DNA of 64,000 nucleotides from Schistosoma mansoni (GCF_000237925.1 NC_031495.1:3302407-3366406), one strand, 5' to 3'. Shown: positions 47,601 through 60,224, counted from the stretch's first letter. A program made the numbers and translations. The notes: a model not told the origin generated them from the sequence alone.

Positions 47601-50600
47601 CCTGGAAGTACTGGATAGCCGTTTCGTCCCATTGTGGCACTCCTCAGTGGCAGTGCACATCCAAGATCCCGCCTGACGAGATTCGAACCCAAGACCTATC
47701 AGTCTCGCGCGCGAGCACTTAACCTCCAGACCACTGAGACGGCATCCAATGGTATTAATGTCTAACTTCAACCAATCCACGAAATTGAACAACTATCCTC
47801 AGCGGTTGAACTCCACTGGTTACTGCTTCTCACTAGAACTCCATGGATCGTGGATGCGCACTGCCACTGAGGTGTGCCATAATAGGACGAAACGGTAGTC
47901 CAGTACTTCCAGGTTTTCCATGGTAGTCTAGCTTCAATTGACTCATGATTTCAACTATGAATAATATTGTTTTACTCATTTGAAGAAAAAAATTAAAACC
48001 TTTGTTTGTATTGACTTACATGAATACATATTAAAAATATTATTTAAATATGGTAGCCAGAATAATGATATATCCGATGAATTGAAATTGTTGAAAGAAT
48101 CATTCTCTATTATTGAGTTCTGATTAATGGCTTTTGTTAAGTGTACAGTTGATGTTGTTTTTGCTGCTGTTGTTGTTGAGGCTACTTCTGTCTTTGATGA
48201 TGACGGTGATGATAAAACTTGGCTCATTTCATCTCGTAAAGTGATTTGAGGATAGATGACATTTTCATTAGAGAAGTTATTAGATGTATCAATGAAAGGC
48301 GTTGTTGATGGATTTGTTTCGTTTACAACAATATTACTAGTAGTAGTGGTAGTATGAGTAGTAGTAGTAGTAGCGATAATGGAAATCATTAAATCATCTG
48401 AACTAGATTGGAATGAATTCAATGAAGGTTTATTCAATATTTCATCAATGTCATATTTATTTATATTAGGGGAGGTAGATGAAGAATATGTTGGTCTATT
48501 AGAGAAATCATTTGTTCTATTCAAATGAAAATTAATCGGTGTAGATGTATATTGACTTGCAGATGATAACGCTGCATCATCAGAAGTTAATGGGGTACTA
48601 AATTTTTGAAATGAGGTGAAGAGTAAAAAAGTACAGTTACAATTAGACTGACTGATATCTAAGTTCCTTATACAAATACTGGCATTAAGTGTAATAATGA
48701 AGTAAACGAAGAATCTATAACATTTGAAGTAAGCAATGAATATGGAATTATTATCAAGAATTTCTAACAACTGTCACTTACAGATCTCTGAAGGAGTTTT
48801 GTGGAGATTTAGTATTTTCATAGTTGAAAGCGTGAGTCCATTGAAGCTAGACCACCATCGAAAACATGGAAGCACTGGACGGTTGTTTCGTCCTATTATG
48901 GGACTCCTCAGTGGCAGTGCACATCTACGATCCAGTATTCGCGAGACTCGAACCCAGGACCTACCAGTCTCGTGCTCCCAGGTTTTCAATGGTGGTCTAG
49001 CTTCAAATGACTTACGCTTCCAAATTACAGATCTCTATTTTATGGTTTAACTTACCAATCTAATAAGAAGGGATATATTCGTCAATTGATTGAAAAAGGA
49101 AATATGTTGAAATGTTAATACATTGAAACATTTCCAAATGTCAAATCTGTTTACTATCAATCTTGATTCATGTAAAACTAACAGTGATAATCAGAAGGGG
49201 GTTTTGTGAAGATCTTAGTAATTTTATAGTTTAAATCATGAGTCGATTGAAGCTAGACCACCATGGAAAACCTGGAAGCACTGGTAGGCCATTTCGTCCT
49301 AGTGTGGCACTCCTCAGCAGTACGCATCCACGATCTATGGAGTTCCAGTGAGAAGCAGTAACCAGTGGAGTTCAACCAGGTCTGTTGGGAGACAGTAACT
49401 CACTGAAGACAATGGTGGATGGTTGCTCAACTTCGTGGATTGGTTCAAGCAAGACATTAATACCATTGGATGCCGTCTCCGTGGTCTATTGGTTAAGCGC
49501 TCGTGTGCGAGACCGATAGGTCCTGTGTTCGGATATCATATTTATCATATTTAGTACTTGTTATTCATGAATCCAATAACTATACAGAACTAATACTTAA
49601 ATCTTTGAAATAATAATAATCAATAATCAATCAATTAGTGATCATAACTGATCATTATCATAATACATATAATTGGATCTATAATAAAGTTCATTTTATT
49701 ACTCGGTTAAATAAATAGGAGCACTTGAAGTAAGGTTAGAATCGTCATTTTACTAGTTAGAGACTGATAATACTATAACATAATGTTGATTCCATAAAAC
49801 ATTAGGGTATATTCTGATTCATAATAATCAGTCAACTGACTTAGATGCTAATCAGTATTCAATCAACTTCAATCTTAACTAAATTGTTGGTTACAAATAT
49901 TATTATCATAAACAAAGATGGATGGTGGTTAGCTGTAGAATTCAGGACGCGCGTTTTGTCAGCTGGACGTACCTGAATCATATATTTGATGTTCACTCCA
50001 GGACTGAGTAGCTAAGTGGATAATGCGATGATGTTTGAAGAGAGAAGTACTGGTTTCGAGTCCAGGAGTAAACATCAACTTCTGGTATGCAGGTACATCT
50101 AGCTGACCAGTCCCAAAATAGGACAAAACGAGTCTCCTAGATATCACTAATAATCACTATCCATCTTTGCTTATAATACCTGTAGCTTAAGGCAATATCT
50201 AGGCAATCCACACAGGATGTACATATGCCGACAAGAGACTGATCAACTTCAGTCTTAAATAACAGTGGGAAGATTCAAGTAAACAATAACAAGTGAAGTA
50301 TTATTATTAATTGAAAACGAAATTCAAAATAAACTATAGTTGAGTTTAAACAGTAGGCTAACTAATGTGTAAATAGCTGTACGTATGTCCAACCACCGAC
50401 TGCCCCAACGTGCAATGTTTCATGGCGTAAAAGTAGGTTGGAAGAAAGCTAGGGACTGCCAGACCAAAACGTGGCACAAATCCATGAAGTCACTGGCAAG
50501 TGAACTGAGCCATGTTGGTAAGTGTAGACTACCTGGTTGGGATTCGCGAGATGATAGCAATCGATGGTTAAAGACTTTGAATGACATAGCTCAAAATCGT

Positions 50601-51051
50601 TTGCATTGGCGAAGTTGCATCTACTCTTTGTGTTCTACCAAATTCTAATCTTCTAAATTCTTCATGTCACTAACTTTTTCTCTTTTCAAATTTATTTCAC
50701 TGAATTATACTCCTTGAATAACATCTTCAAACCCTAATCTTTCAGATTACTGCTTATACTCTTATTACTTCTACCACTATGGGCTTTGAAACGACAACTG
50801 CTGATGAGGTATGGCAACTCGAACTGATGTACGTACGTACGTACGAAGTTCTACGTTGTCACTGATTGATATATATGTATGATGAGTTGTACAAAAATTC
50901 ACAATAATCTTCAATTAACTTACCTAATTTGATCTGAAAGACTTTTAATTTGTGAATTGAAACAATATGAGTTATAATTTAGTGTACTATTCATAATATT
51001 ATCATGAATAGTATTATTATTCTGATTGTTAAACGTTGGCTGAAATAACAT
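41682..51051 (-). CDS. Odd-skipped-related (OSR) zinc-finger transcription factor, complete
   Basis: Five exons join in phase: 50924-51051, 48020-48597, 44250-44799, 42758-42955 and 41682-41988, giving 1761 nt and 586 aa. Three C2H2 fingers lie near the C terminus: C440/C443/H456/H460, C468/C471/H484/H488 and C496/C499/H512/H517. Signature strings [25 protein letters not shown] and [12 protein letters not shown] match the odd-skipped/Osr family, whose members are nuclear factors in gut, limb and kidney patterning. The N-terminal 400 residues are Ser/Thr/Asn-rich and low complexity. The ATG at 51051 opens exon 1. Introns hold R-A, families A and B, R-C and RTE pieces. The second finger spans an intron. 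Most residues outside the fingers are not recognisable. Confidence 0.88.
42165..42665 (+). repeat. Repeat R-A copy
   Basis: It contains GGTACGGTCGAGAGTGGGGA, CACCTAGGGGAGCTGG and the end TTTGTGTGGCGCATACATAT, then ACCAATATTTATG and an AAATAAAT-rich tail. It lies in OSR intron 4. Confidence 0.75.
43022..43268 (+). mobile_element. Family A head and right arm
   Basis: The tRNA-like head has the GTTCAAGTCTCGC B box. The hammerhead box is TTGAAGA, so it is probably inactive. OSR intron 3. Confidence 0.75.
43398..43510 (-). mobile_element. Family B fragment with intact hammerhead
   Basis: It retains the ribozyme region and part of the head only. Confidence 0.75.
43421..43476 (-). ncRNA. Hammerhead ribozyme core (family B)
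   Basis: Minus strand: stem I ACATCCAG/CTGGATTCC, CTGACGA, stem II GTTT/GGAC (two wobbles), GAAA, GTC then CTGG. Predicted cleavage is directly before CTGGATTCC. Confidence 0.65.
43860..44200 (+). mobile_element. Family A with leader, head and right arm
   Basis: The leader starts TTCCTGGAGTTCTAGTG. The hammerhead has CTGAGGA and GAAA; the triplet is ATC, which still fits NUH. It ends just before OSR exon 3. Confidence 0.8.
45030..45235 (+). mobile_element. Family A2, degenerate
   Basis: Only the CTGAGGAGCTTTAAAC relic and the ACAATCTCAACAAGC end are clear. OSR intron 2. Confidence 0.5.
45728..45974. repeat. Inverted repeat related to 10053-10125
   Basis: The left arm has TCTGAGCTGGATGGTTTGG; the right arm carries the complement near 45935-45974. 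About 155 bp separate them. Confidence 0.6.
45980..46540. other. OSR intron 2, unassigned part
   Basis: An 80-residue open frame at 46183-46425 has no recognisable motif or splice context, so I do not call a gene. Confidence 0.4.
46545..47330 (+). mobile_element. R-C (RTE 5' region) joined to RTE 3' half
   Basis: 46545-46800 reads as a LINE-like frame ([24 protein letters not shown]). It joins RTE C-terminal sequence at about 46800 and runs to 47330 without a tail. The RT core is missing, so this is an internally deleted copy. Confidence 0.7.
47520..47960. mobile_element. Family A long fold-back element
   Basis: The left arm with a hammerhead relic, reverse head and leader, and right arm are all present. 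The right-arm box reads CTGAGGTG. It lies just after OSR exon 2, in intron 2. Confidence 0.8.
48788..49025. mobile_element. Family A fold-back, loop reduced
   Basis: The left arm is full with a CGTGAGTC variant. The right arm is only CCCAGGTTTTCAATGGTGG onward. OSR intron 1. Confidence 0.75.
49190..49535 (-). mobile_element. Family A left arm with leader and head start
   Basis: The left terminus TCAGAAGGGGGTTTTGTG is intact. The copy breaks off in the B-box region at about 49535. OSR intron 1. Confidence 0.75.
49905..50300. mobile_element. Family B fold-back element
   Basis: A short reverse arm (49910-50005) is followed by a forward head and 3' block. The ribozyme box is CTGACCA, so it is damaged. 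Confidence 0.75.
50375..50880 (+). mobile_element. LINE-2 3' end with ACGT tail
   Basis: It encodes [20 protein letters not shown]-type C-terminus and ends TACGTACGTACGTACGAAG, as at 4020-4065. It ends about 40 bp from OSR exon 1's donor. Confidence 0.8.
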
Positions 51052-51059
51052 TGTCTTAA

Positions 51060-52015
51060 GTAAATATTGAAAAAGATAAATGCAACTGAAAGTTCTTCAC
51101 CGGTTACATCATCCTATATATATATATATACCTGTAGATGTATTGTATGTACTCCTCTTCATATAAACAGTTCAAGTTACTATGGTTCCCTTATTCACTC
51201 ACTGACTTGTTGATATTGACCATCATGGGATATGAACTTATATATGCAAATACTTCTCTTTTTTTTTCTGTTCCCCCACTGCTTTCGACGGTGTAGAAAA
51301 AAGATCATACATCCATTTATATATACAATTGTCTAATATTACACTTACATTGTATCTAATTATTCAGGTTCTAATTCACATTCATCCCATCACTATATAA
51401 TCATCATTATTTACATGATTATACTGTCGAACTCAATTGTTATGCATTAGATGATTGTCATTCTTCAATGATTCTAACAATCCTTGGTTATATCTATATC
51501 AACCCATGTAGAACCAATCATTTAATAATCCCCCCTTTTTTTTTTCTTTCTATTCGAACGGCACATTAAAACATTCAATAAAGAAAACAAACAAACAAAA
51601 TATGGTGATCACTTTTCTATCCCTATACATGCTAATAAGTTACCCTATCTGTTATCTACATTAATTGTTTATACTTTATACTGAAAGTAATCCATTTTGG
51701 TTTTATTTTAACAAATATATTGTGGAATAGTTAATTATTATGCATATATGAGTGTGTGAGTGTGTGTGTGTGCAAGTGTGTGTGTGGGTGGGTGGGTGGG
51801 TGTAGATTACATCATCGCACAACGGAACTAAAAACTATCTAAGGAGTAAAAATAGCAAAATGGTAAAATAGGATAGTGACGGTGATAAAAAAAAGTTGAA
51901 TTAGGGATACTGTATTTTCAGTAAAATTAAACTAATGTGACAAGATTTATAAGATGAGAGGAGTAAAGTGTAAGAAAAAACTTTTTACTTTGATAGAATA
52001 GTTTTACGATGGAAT
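51060..52015. promoter_or_regulatory. OSR 5' flank, promoter not resolved
   Basis: This lies directly upstream of the start codon. It contains a TA tract (51114-51130) and a GT-rich tract (51751-51800). Transcription start cannot be located by eye. Confidence 0.3.
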
Positions 52016-52018
52016 CCT

Positions 52019-52316
<298 letters not shown>

Positions 52317-52609
52317 ATCCACATCATTTGCATTATCATATTTAAGGTCAATCAATTTGATTATACAAAATAAGGAAATGATTAATAGTTTATTTTAATA
52401 TTGATATACAAATTGAATAATTTATTTATAATAATGAACAGAACTTCATTACAGATTCACAATAGTACCATGTTCTGAAAGCTAACTAGCTCCATAAATC
52501 TTAAACTGATAAACTGAAGTTTGATTAGCTCTAAAAAAACAAAGAAAATTAGAATTGTAAATCGGAAAATATGAGGTTACATAACCCTGATATACAATTT
52601 ACTTATTTA

Positions 52610-53285
52610 AACGCATAAATATTGATACAAAGGGGTACCAGATACATATGCGCCGCACAAATCTCATTTCATTTGTGTGAGGGAGGCTGTGATACTGCAC
52701 AGGTGCCCAAACTGAAGCAGGTGGTTTCTTAGGGAGCCACACTCGGAGCCTTTGACCTAAACGTCTAATCCACAAGGCAGTGGTGCATCATAAGGAGATG
52801 CGGTCCCATGGTAGCTGATGACCAACGATTGATTTATACACCATTTGTTCCCTCAAGATACTGGAGCCCATGTATATCATTGGTTTGGAATCAGGGTTTT
52901 CCAACTCCCCTAGGTGGACCCTCCATGTTTACTACCAACCCGGTTAAAGCGGCGGACATTCGCTTTTCGTCCTCTCAATTTCGTAAACAACACCTGTGGT
53001 ACGAGAAGGCAGTGAGTAGGACTTCCTTGGGAGAGGCTATATACGCGCGACCATGTGAGAGTATTTCGAGAGGGGGAGCGGACTCTCTCCCTTTCCAGCC
53101 GTACCAAGGTATTATTGTGGTGTATACTATTGATGTCGATAGATAAAAGTAGTATGTATCATCAATCGAAAGTGAAATACCTGGTGGCAGAACATTAAGA
53201 AGATTGAAGAAAGGAGAATGAGAACAATGAATGATTACTGTGGAAATGAAGGAATAGTGAAGTCTGAGGTGATTGACTGACATTT
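52610..53285 (-). repeat. Repeat R-A, longest copy
   Basis: The best-preserved unit (about 675 bp), ending in a TTTAAATAAGTAAA tail on the minus strand. Other copies are at 42165, 58445, 61575 and 57608. Family not recognised. Confidence 0.8.
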
Positions 53286-53479
53286 TGCAGATGAAGTAAT
53301 TATTGTATGGATCTTAGATTTTACTAAGAGATTCTGTAATTTCGTATTCAAAGACATCAGATTGCCCACATTTGTGTTCTCATTCATTACATTATCTTTA
53401 ATTTAGGGATAAAACACTGCTAGTTAAAAAAGGATAAGAGTTGAAGTTATCTAAATAACATCGCACACTTCGTCAGTTC

Positions 53480-53800
53480 AAGGCTGGATACAAGAATTTG
53501 TATCCTTGTGTGGTGTTGGATGTTTATATCTACATCAGGTACTGAATGTATTTCAGTAGGGGATTGATAAAGAAAGAGCGGAAACGAAACGCAATTGGTA
53601 TGAAAATGCATGAACAATGAAATCAGAGAGGATGAACTGATATTTGCAGAAGGAATGGTCAAGATTGAAACAATTGATTGATAGTTTGCAAATTAAATAC
53701 TTACTGAATGGTTATCAGATTTTAGTGAGATATTCTGTAATTTTGTGCTCAAATACATCCGATTGTTTCCATTCGTGTTCTTGATCACTACACTTTTATT
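53480..53800 (+). repeat. Repeat R-D copy
   Basis: It shares ATTTCAGTAGGGGATTGAT and TTTGCAAATTAAATACTTAC with 56395-56700. Confidence 0.6.
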
Positions 53801-54310
53801 CCTCCTGAGGGTTAGTAATCCTACCTATATCCTTGATGCATACTACGTGGGATTCGAATCTTCAAGTTTGTGATAGTAAGTTAAGTGTTTGAACCATTGT
53901 ATCATCAATCTGCAAGTAGTCCGGATGATTTTCTAAGTACAGGCTTGGATATCATACTCGGCATCGCACATTCTGTGGCAGAAATATGGAGATACTAATC
54001 GATTATCCAAAATGAAGGCGGTCGAGTGCGATTATCCTAATCGCACTAATCAAAACGACATCAGAAAGTCACAATAAGATAGGTCATTTTAAACGTTTAG
54101 GCATTAGATTGATTTTAATACTTTGAACCAACAGTAAATGATATTAATTAAACAATAATTTGGTAATGTGCGATTAAACTGAGAAGTGTAACTAAATACT
54201 GAATAACATATTTGTTTTCTTATTAACGGTAATAACACATGAATGTTTTTTTAAATTAGTCCTTTAAAGGTTTATAGATTCAAAGTGACATCCTTAAAGC
54301 GATTAACGAT
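53800..54310. other. Gene-free stretch
   Basis: No coding signal or named repeat is visible. Confidence 0.4.
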
Positions 54311-54319
54311 AACAGTTAA

Positions 54320-54500
54320 CAGAGTCATATTCGAATCTTGCGAGGCGGGATCGTGGATGCGCACTGCCACTGAGGAGTGCCACAATAGAACGAAACGGCC
54401 GTCCAGTGCTTCCAGGTTTTCCATAGTGGTCCAGCTTCAATTGACTCATGATCTCAACTATATGAAGTTACTAAAATCTCCACAAAACCCCCTTCTGATA
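54320..54500 (+). mobile_element. Family A partial copy
   Basis: It starts at the B-box-like ATTCGAATCTTGCG and runs to ACCCCCTTCTGATA. The core box is shifted by a 3-nt CCA insertion before CTGAGGA. Confidence 0.75.
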
Positions 54501-54504
54501 ACCG

Positions 54505-55200
54505 TTAAGTTCATTTCATTCTGTTTATCCTCTTCTCATCTCACACATTATTTGTGTATCTCTTTATACTACTTATCACTATTCAGTAACCAGTTCTATT
54601 TCTAATAATTTCTGAACGTATGATGCAACATCTGTTTATCGCGGGTTAGTATTCTACAGTATTTACATGAAATAATAACATTTCCTGTATTTATCATTTT
54701 GATCAACTTCGTCCAACCTTTGAAGCAGCTATTTTTATTTGTTTTAATTTGCTAAATCTTTGTTTAGACGCGACAGCATTCATATTGGTCGTTGATTGAT
54801 TGTTGTCAACATTAGACATAGCTATCAGTTATCATTTACGTTATCATATGTTGTGATTACTCTAAATGTTAACATTACAAGGAGTTTTCATTTTTCTAAA
54901 CATACAGTCGCCCTGGTCGTCATAGATAAATTACGAGTTAGGGTTTGCAACCAGCTTATGTATATTCCTTAATAATAGAACTATTCCTTAGACAAATCGT
55001 TGTTTCTTGAACATTGGTTTCACGCGTATCTCAGTCACGAAGTTAGAAGCTTCAAAAGAACTTGCAGTGATAATAAATGACCTCTCTTAAATGAAACTCC
55101 AGTAATAGCTTGAGTGATAAACATTCTCCGAATTACTTTTTTAATCAATAAATCATACATCTAAATACATCAAATATGATACAAAATGGAAATATATCAC
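54505..55200. other. Gene-free stretch
   Basis: AT-rich, with no element I can name. Confidence 0.4.
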
Positions 55201-55204
55201 TATT

Positions 55205-55735
55205 ATTTCTCCTAACATTACTTGCTTACTCCTGTTATTCTCGTGGAGGAGCATAGTCCGCCCATCATAATTCTACAACCAAGACAGTTCAACTATGTCG
55301 TCAGCTACCCTGTCTGGTTTTTCCCAATCGGTATTCATTCTTTTGATGTCTGCCTCCAATTCTCGACACAAAGGGTATTTCGGTCTTTCTCTTTTCCTTT
55401 TACCTTCAGGATTCCAAGTTAGGGCTTGCCTAATGATGTATTTTAATCACTTCCGCAATCTATATTTTACCCACCTCTAGTGTACTCTCATAGTTTCTAC
55501 TCTAGATGAAAGCTAGTTTGTTCTGTGCATCAATAGGTTGTTGCCGATGTTACTCGGCCAACGGACATTGAGTCTCTTGCATAGATAATAATAATTAAAT
55601 GCTTATATTTTTCTTTGATGATGGTTGTAATAGTTTCCAAGTTTCAGTTCCGTATTACAGAAGCATTTCTTAATTCCCTAGGATGAGTATTGAAAGAAAT
55701 TATAACAATACTACTTGATAGTAGTTTAAATCTTT
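55205..55735 (-). mobile_element. RTE-type LINE 3' fragment
   Basis: Reverse 3' end with degenerate coding remnants, comparable to 34150-34985. Confidence 0.75.
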
Positions 55736-55794
55736 TACATCTATGTATTCACTATTTTTAGGCTGACATACTGAAATCATGGAATTGACTTATT

Positions 55795-56130
55795 TATATT
55801 CATTTAGTATTACTTGTTTGAATCTTCCCATTAACGTTTAGGACTGCAACTGGTCAGTCTCTTATTGGCTGATGTGCATACTGTATGTATTGCCTCGATA
55901 TAGCCTTAATTTACAAGCATTATTAGCAAAGATGGATAGTGGCTAGCAGTGGAATCCAGTTTGACGCGCGTTTCGTCCTATTTGGGACTCGTCAGCTGGA
56001 TGTACCTGCATCTCAGAGTTGATATTCACTCTGGGACTCGAACCCAGTACCTTTCGCTTCAAACGCCATCGCGTTATCCACTCAGCTACTGAGTCCTGAT
56101 AGCCACTTGCTTGTGCAATGTTGTAAGTAG
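55795..56130 (-). mobile_element. Family B, best reverse copy
   Basis: Head (CAGTAGCTGAGTGGATAACG), B box GGGTTCGAGTCCCAG, ribozyme region and 3' block are nearly undamaged. The ribozyme has CTGACGA and GAAA but GTCAAACTGG at the cleavage point. Confidence 0.85.
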
Positions 56131-56214
56131 CTAAGGAAATAAAGGAATCCTTTATATCCTACTACTATTTTTGTTCTGTCATTATTTAAACTTGAGTTGT
56201 TTTGAAAATGGTCC

Positions 56215-56310
56215 AGCAATATGTCTATAATGAAGTTAAACAAAAATAGGGATAGTAGACAGCCTTGTCGTACACCACTTGAGGTTGTAAAATCAGCTGA
56301 TGGTGGCTTA
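56215..56310 (-). mobile_element. LINE-2 RT fragment
   Basis: The minus strand encodes [13 protein letters not shown], matching the RT block of 29338-30410. Confidence 0.65.
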
Positions 56311-56394
56311 TGGACAATTAGTTTTAAACTATGCTAATTTGAATCAAGCAATTAAAACTTTATACACACGACTAATCGGTAGTACTCAGTGTGG

Positions 56395-56700
56395 CGTGGG
56401 TTACTTATTTCCACATTAGTAGTGTATTATGATGGTCGGGCGTCGAATGTATTTCACTAGAAGATCTATAAGGAAAGAACGGAAATCAATCGGTACGATA
56501 ATGCATGAACAATAATAATCAGAGAAGACTGACTGATATTTGCAGAAGGAACAGTCAAGATAGTGACTGATTGATAGTTTGCAAGTGAAATATTTACTGT
56601 CTGGTTGTCAGATTTTAGTGAGATAGTCTATAGTTTTTGCTTTAATGTGTTCGATTGTTCCCACTCGTGTTCTCATTCACTACATCAGTAGTCAGTCAAT
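56395..56700 (+). repeat. Repeat R-D copy
   Basis: It shares GTGTGGCGTGGGTTACTTAT and the end TCAGATTTTAGTGAGATAG with the other R-D copies. Confidence 0.6.
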
Positions 56701-56992
56701 ACAATTAGTTTACACCTACATAAAGCTGGTCAACAGTTGAATAACACAAAATCTAGGCTCAAATTTCTTATTGCTTAAATCCAACTAAATAACATTCAAA
56801 CGTGATGTATGGAATACCTAGCCGATTGGACTATTGGTTATACTTCAAACTGGTTGATAAAATTTGGTCGTTACTACGAACTAATTGAGAATTGGTGATT
56901 AATCAATGCAAATATCAAGTATCACCTAGTTTTTAATGGTTATCTAGACTATGTCGTTCGGTGACAAAAATTCACTACAAATTGAACAAATC

Positions 56993-57499
56993 TGTTATAT
57001 CCCGAAGAGATTTATGAATGGCAACTCTGAGAACTATTTATGGACCAATATGATATGTATATTTCCTATTATATAATGGTTAAGTAACTAAACTATTCAT
57101 ATTCGTGTCCCTCTTATTATTAGCATCATTTTGACCCATAGACTATTACTGTACGATTTACTATTCCTCAGTTGTACCCAATCTATTAATTACTGTTCCC
57201 CCTATTCACAGCCACATTTGACAAAATCTTGTACAAATGTTATCTTCGATTTTATGGAACGATGTGGTCTGTTCGATTGGTATACAAACCCAGTATGTTT
57301 GAGAATAATTATTCATATTGCAGAGACTGTTATTGGTGTTCTGGACTTAACTGGCTGGTCTAGGCATAAAGCAGGACTGATAAGTGCTCAAACGGTTTTC
57401 ATGTATCATTGCTCCGATCAATAAATTCACTCCTCTCTAATTGGCGGGGATCATCACGTCATATATATCAAACAGGGCACGCACTCACTCGATATAACA
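56993..57499 (+). mobile_element. Solo LTR, family L1, perfect 5-bp duplication
   Basis: A 507-bp unit from TGTTATATCCCG to GATATAACA, with inverted TGTTATA/TATAACA ends. Perfect AAATC repeats flank it (56988-56992, 57500-57504). No internal retroviral-like genes adjoin it. Confidence 0.9.
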
Positions 57500-57607
57500 A
57501 AATCTACTCTAACCACTTATTGAAGCAATATACATCTATTTGTTTTACTCTATACCAGATAGTTATGTAATAAAATATCTAAGTTTCTATCAAATTACAT
57601 ATTAAAT

Positions 57608-57678
57608 AGTTGTTTTATTTATTTAATCACATACATATTGGTACAAAGGGCACCGGATACATATGCGCCACACAAAAT
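57608..57678 (-). repeat. Repeat R-A, terminal fragment
   Basis: Only the ACATATTGGTACAAAGGG end and the following CCGGATACATATGCG are present. Confidence 0.65.
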
Positions 57679-57804
57679 AATGAGAATAGGAGGGGAAAAA
57701 TGCGTATATGTAAAAGAAGGAAAAAATAGAGAAGAATAATGATGGGGGGAACTGAAATGTACAACCAGAAGAACTCTCTCAGTTAAGAAATTTATAACCA
57801 CTCT

Positions 57805-57990
57805 TTATGAAGAAAGTAAAAGAAGGTTACAGCAGGATCGCCACTGGCTTCTATTCTGAGCCATATCTAATAACGTCTCTAGCCACTGTGTTGCAACATC
57901 TCTCGGACCCCAGCTAGGGAGTCGTGAAGGACCAACAGAAGCTAGCCCTTTGCAGCTTTCTTTCCTACCACGACAAATACCACACAAATA
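57805..57990 (-). mobile_element. LINE-2 C-terminal fragment
   Basis: The minus strand encodes SRLPSWGPRD and [16 protein letters not shown], matching 30060-30180. Confidence 0.75.
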
Positions 57991-58252
57991 GTTGTTTATT
58001 GGTAATTCACTTTAATGCACATTAAGATTGTACATTTTACATTATAAATCGGTAAATGTTAGACAATCTATTCAACTGAAAATCAGATACAATTCTGAAT
58101 TACTCTGCATTAAAACAAGCCAGGCCATGATTAATTACACTCAACTGCCGTATTATTATTATTATCATAGACAGACAGTTTTAATCTAAAACTACGTTAA
58201 GTCATATAATCAGTATTATTCAAATAGTAATTCCTTCAATTGATATAACATT

Positions 58253-58365
58253 ATCAGAAAGGGTTTTGTGGAGATTTACTATTTTCATAGTTGAAAGCAT
58301 GAGTCCAGGTTTTCCCTGGTGGTCTAGCTTCAACTGACTCACGCTTTCAACTATGATATAAAATA
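58253..58365. mobile_element. Family A short palindrome
   Basis: Two opposed ends (ATCAGAAAGGGTTTTGTGG and the GACTCACGCTTTCAAC arm) with almost no loop. Confidence 0.75.
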
Positions 58366-58444
58366 TCCAAAAAAAGAATAATTTTAATTTCAACTTATTG
58401 AATCTCAAGCAAAATGTTTTTTTCTTTGACCATTACAAGTACGT

Positions 58445-58955
58445 AGTCATGATACCCTGGTACGGCCGAGTGTGGGGAGAGTCCGCTCTACATTTCGAAA
58501 TGCTCTCACATGGACACGCGCATACAGTCTCTGCCAGGGAAGTCCTACTCACTGCTTTCTCGTACCATTACAGTTGTTTACAAAATTGAGAGGACGAAAA
58601 GCGAATATCCGGCACTTTAACCGGGTCGGTGGACACAGAAAGTCCACCTAGAGGAGTTGGAAAACGCTCATTCCAAACCAATGATGCACATGGACTGGCT
58701 CCAGTATCCTGAGGGAACAAATGACATATGAATCAATCGTCAATCATCGTCTACCATTGGACTGCATCTGCTTACGATGCTCCACTGCCTTGTGGATCAG
58801 ATCTTTAGGTCAAAGGCTCCGAGTGTGGCCTGCTTCAGTTTGGGCACCTGGTCAGTATCATAACCCTCACACAAATCAAATGAGATTTGTGCGGCACATA
58901 TGTATCTGGTTCCTCCTTGTACCAATATTTATGTGTTTAAATAAATATAAATAGT
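58445..58955 (+). repeat. Repeat R-A copy
   Basis: It runs from GGTACGGCCGAGTGTGGGGA to the TTTGTGCGGCACATATGTAT end with an AAATAAAT tail. Confidence 0.75.
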
Positions 58956-58959
58956 CATG

Positions 58960-60210
58960 TTTTCACCGTTTCTTATCAAAGAAAAATCATACTAATAATA
59001 ATAATAACCATAATAACAATCCACTAACAAATATGATAAGACAGTTTGACTTTTTCTTTCTTTCTTAAAAAAGGAAAAATAACCTAGATTAAACAAATAA
59101 CCCCAAAAAAAATCAAAGAAAATATTCAAATAAAAACTGATTGACAGATATAATAAAGAAATAAAAATACCATTTATCAGATAAATTGACAAAAAATATC
59201 CATTTTGGTTACTCCTTTTCGTGTTTTTGTTTTGACCAATTGAATTGGATATCAATCAATCAATAAACAAACAAGTAAATGCATTATAGTTCGAGTCCAT
59301 TGTGTATCCATTTAAAAAAAGAACAATACTGTCCCAATTTTTTTTTTAACAATAAGCACATAACTATACTGAACTATTGATGATGAATAGTATAAAGATA
59401 AAACTTCAAAAAAAAAAAGAAAAGATATTTATCATTGAACATTGATCAATTGAGTTTGTTCCGCTCTTTTTAAAAACTGAACATATGTATATAGCCAATA
59501 TACATATATATTCTGGCATGATCCTTTCCTATTTACACAGCTTGTAATACAAATTATTTGAACAAAAATATTGATTAGAAAGAAAGCACTAAAGCTCGAA
59601 TCCCTATCACATAAACTAAAGATCAAAGAGGAAATAACTGGTGATGGTGGTAGTTGGAGAGGGGGGGGAAAACCCAGTACAAACACTGTCAACACAATTA
59701 CATCTATATTGATTTAATTTTGTTAAAACTTAAAAAAAAAACATAAATATTATTATGAATCATATAATAGAATGAGTTAAAAACAATAAAATGACAAATT
59801 CCATAGTAACTAAATAGAAAATACCTAAAAATACAATTTTGTAGTTTCATTTATTTGTTACCAGAAGAAGAAAAAAGAATGAAGTGAAAAAAAAAAACAT
59901 AACTGAAGGTAACGTTAACAATCTTTATGGATAAGTGTGTGTGTGTATCTGTTTGGTTTTGGTTTGGTTCGGTTTGGTTTAAACAAAAATATTCGTTAGT
60001 TAAAATGGTTAAAACAAGTTAGCAAATTTTCATTCATTGTTTGAATGACTTTCTTTGTGTATTTGTTGTTATTGTTAAAAAGGTAAAGAAAGAGGATATA
60101 TCATATATGAAATTGTAGATCTACATAATATAACAATAAAATTGATCGATATTGTAAAGAAGAAAATATGAAAGAGAGAGAAAAAAAACAAAAGAAAAAC
60201 AGAAAATAAA
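58960..60210. other. Unassigned AT-rich stretch
   Basis: It contains T-rich and A-rich runs and a GT tract near 59938-59948. No coding signal is found. Confidence 0.45.
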
Positions 60211-60224
60211 CAATAAATTTATAT

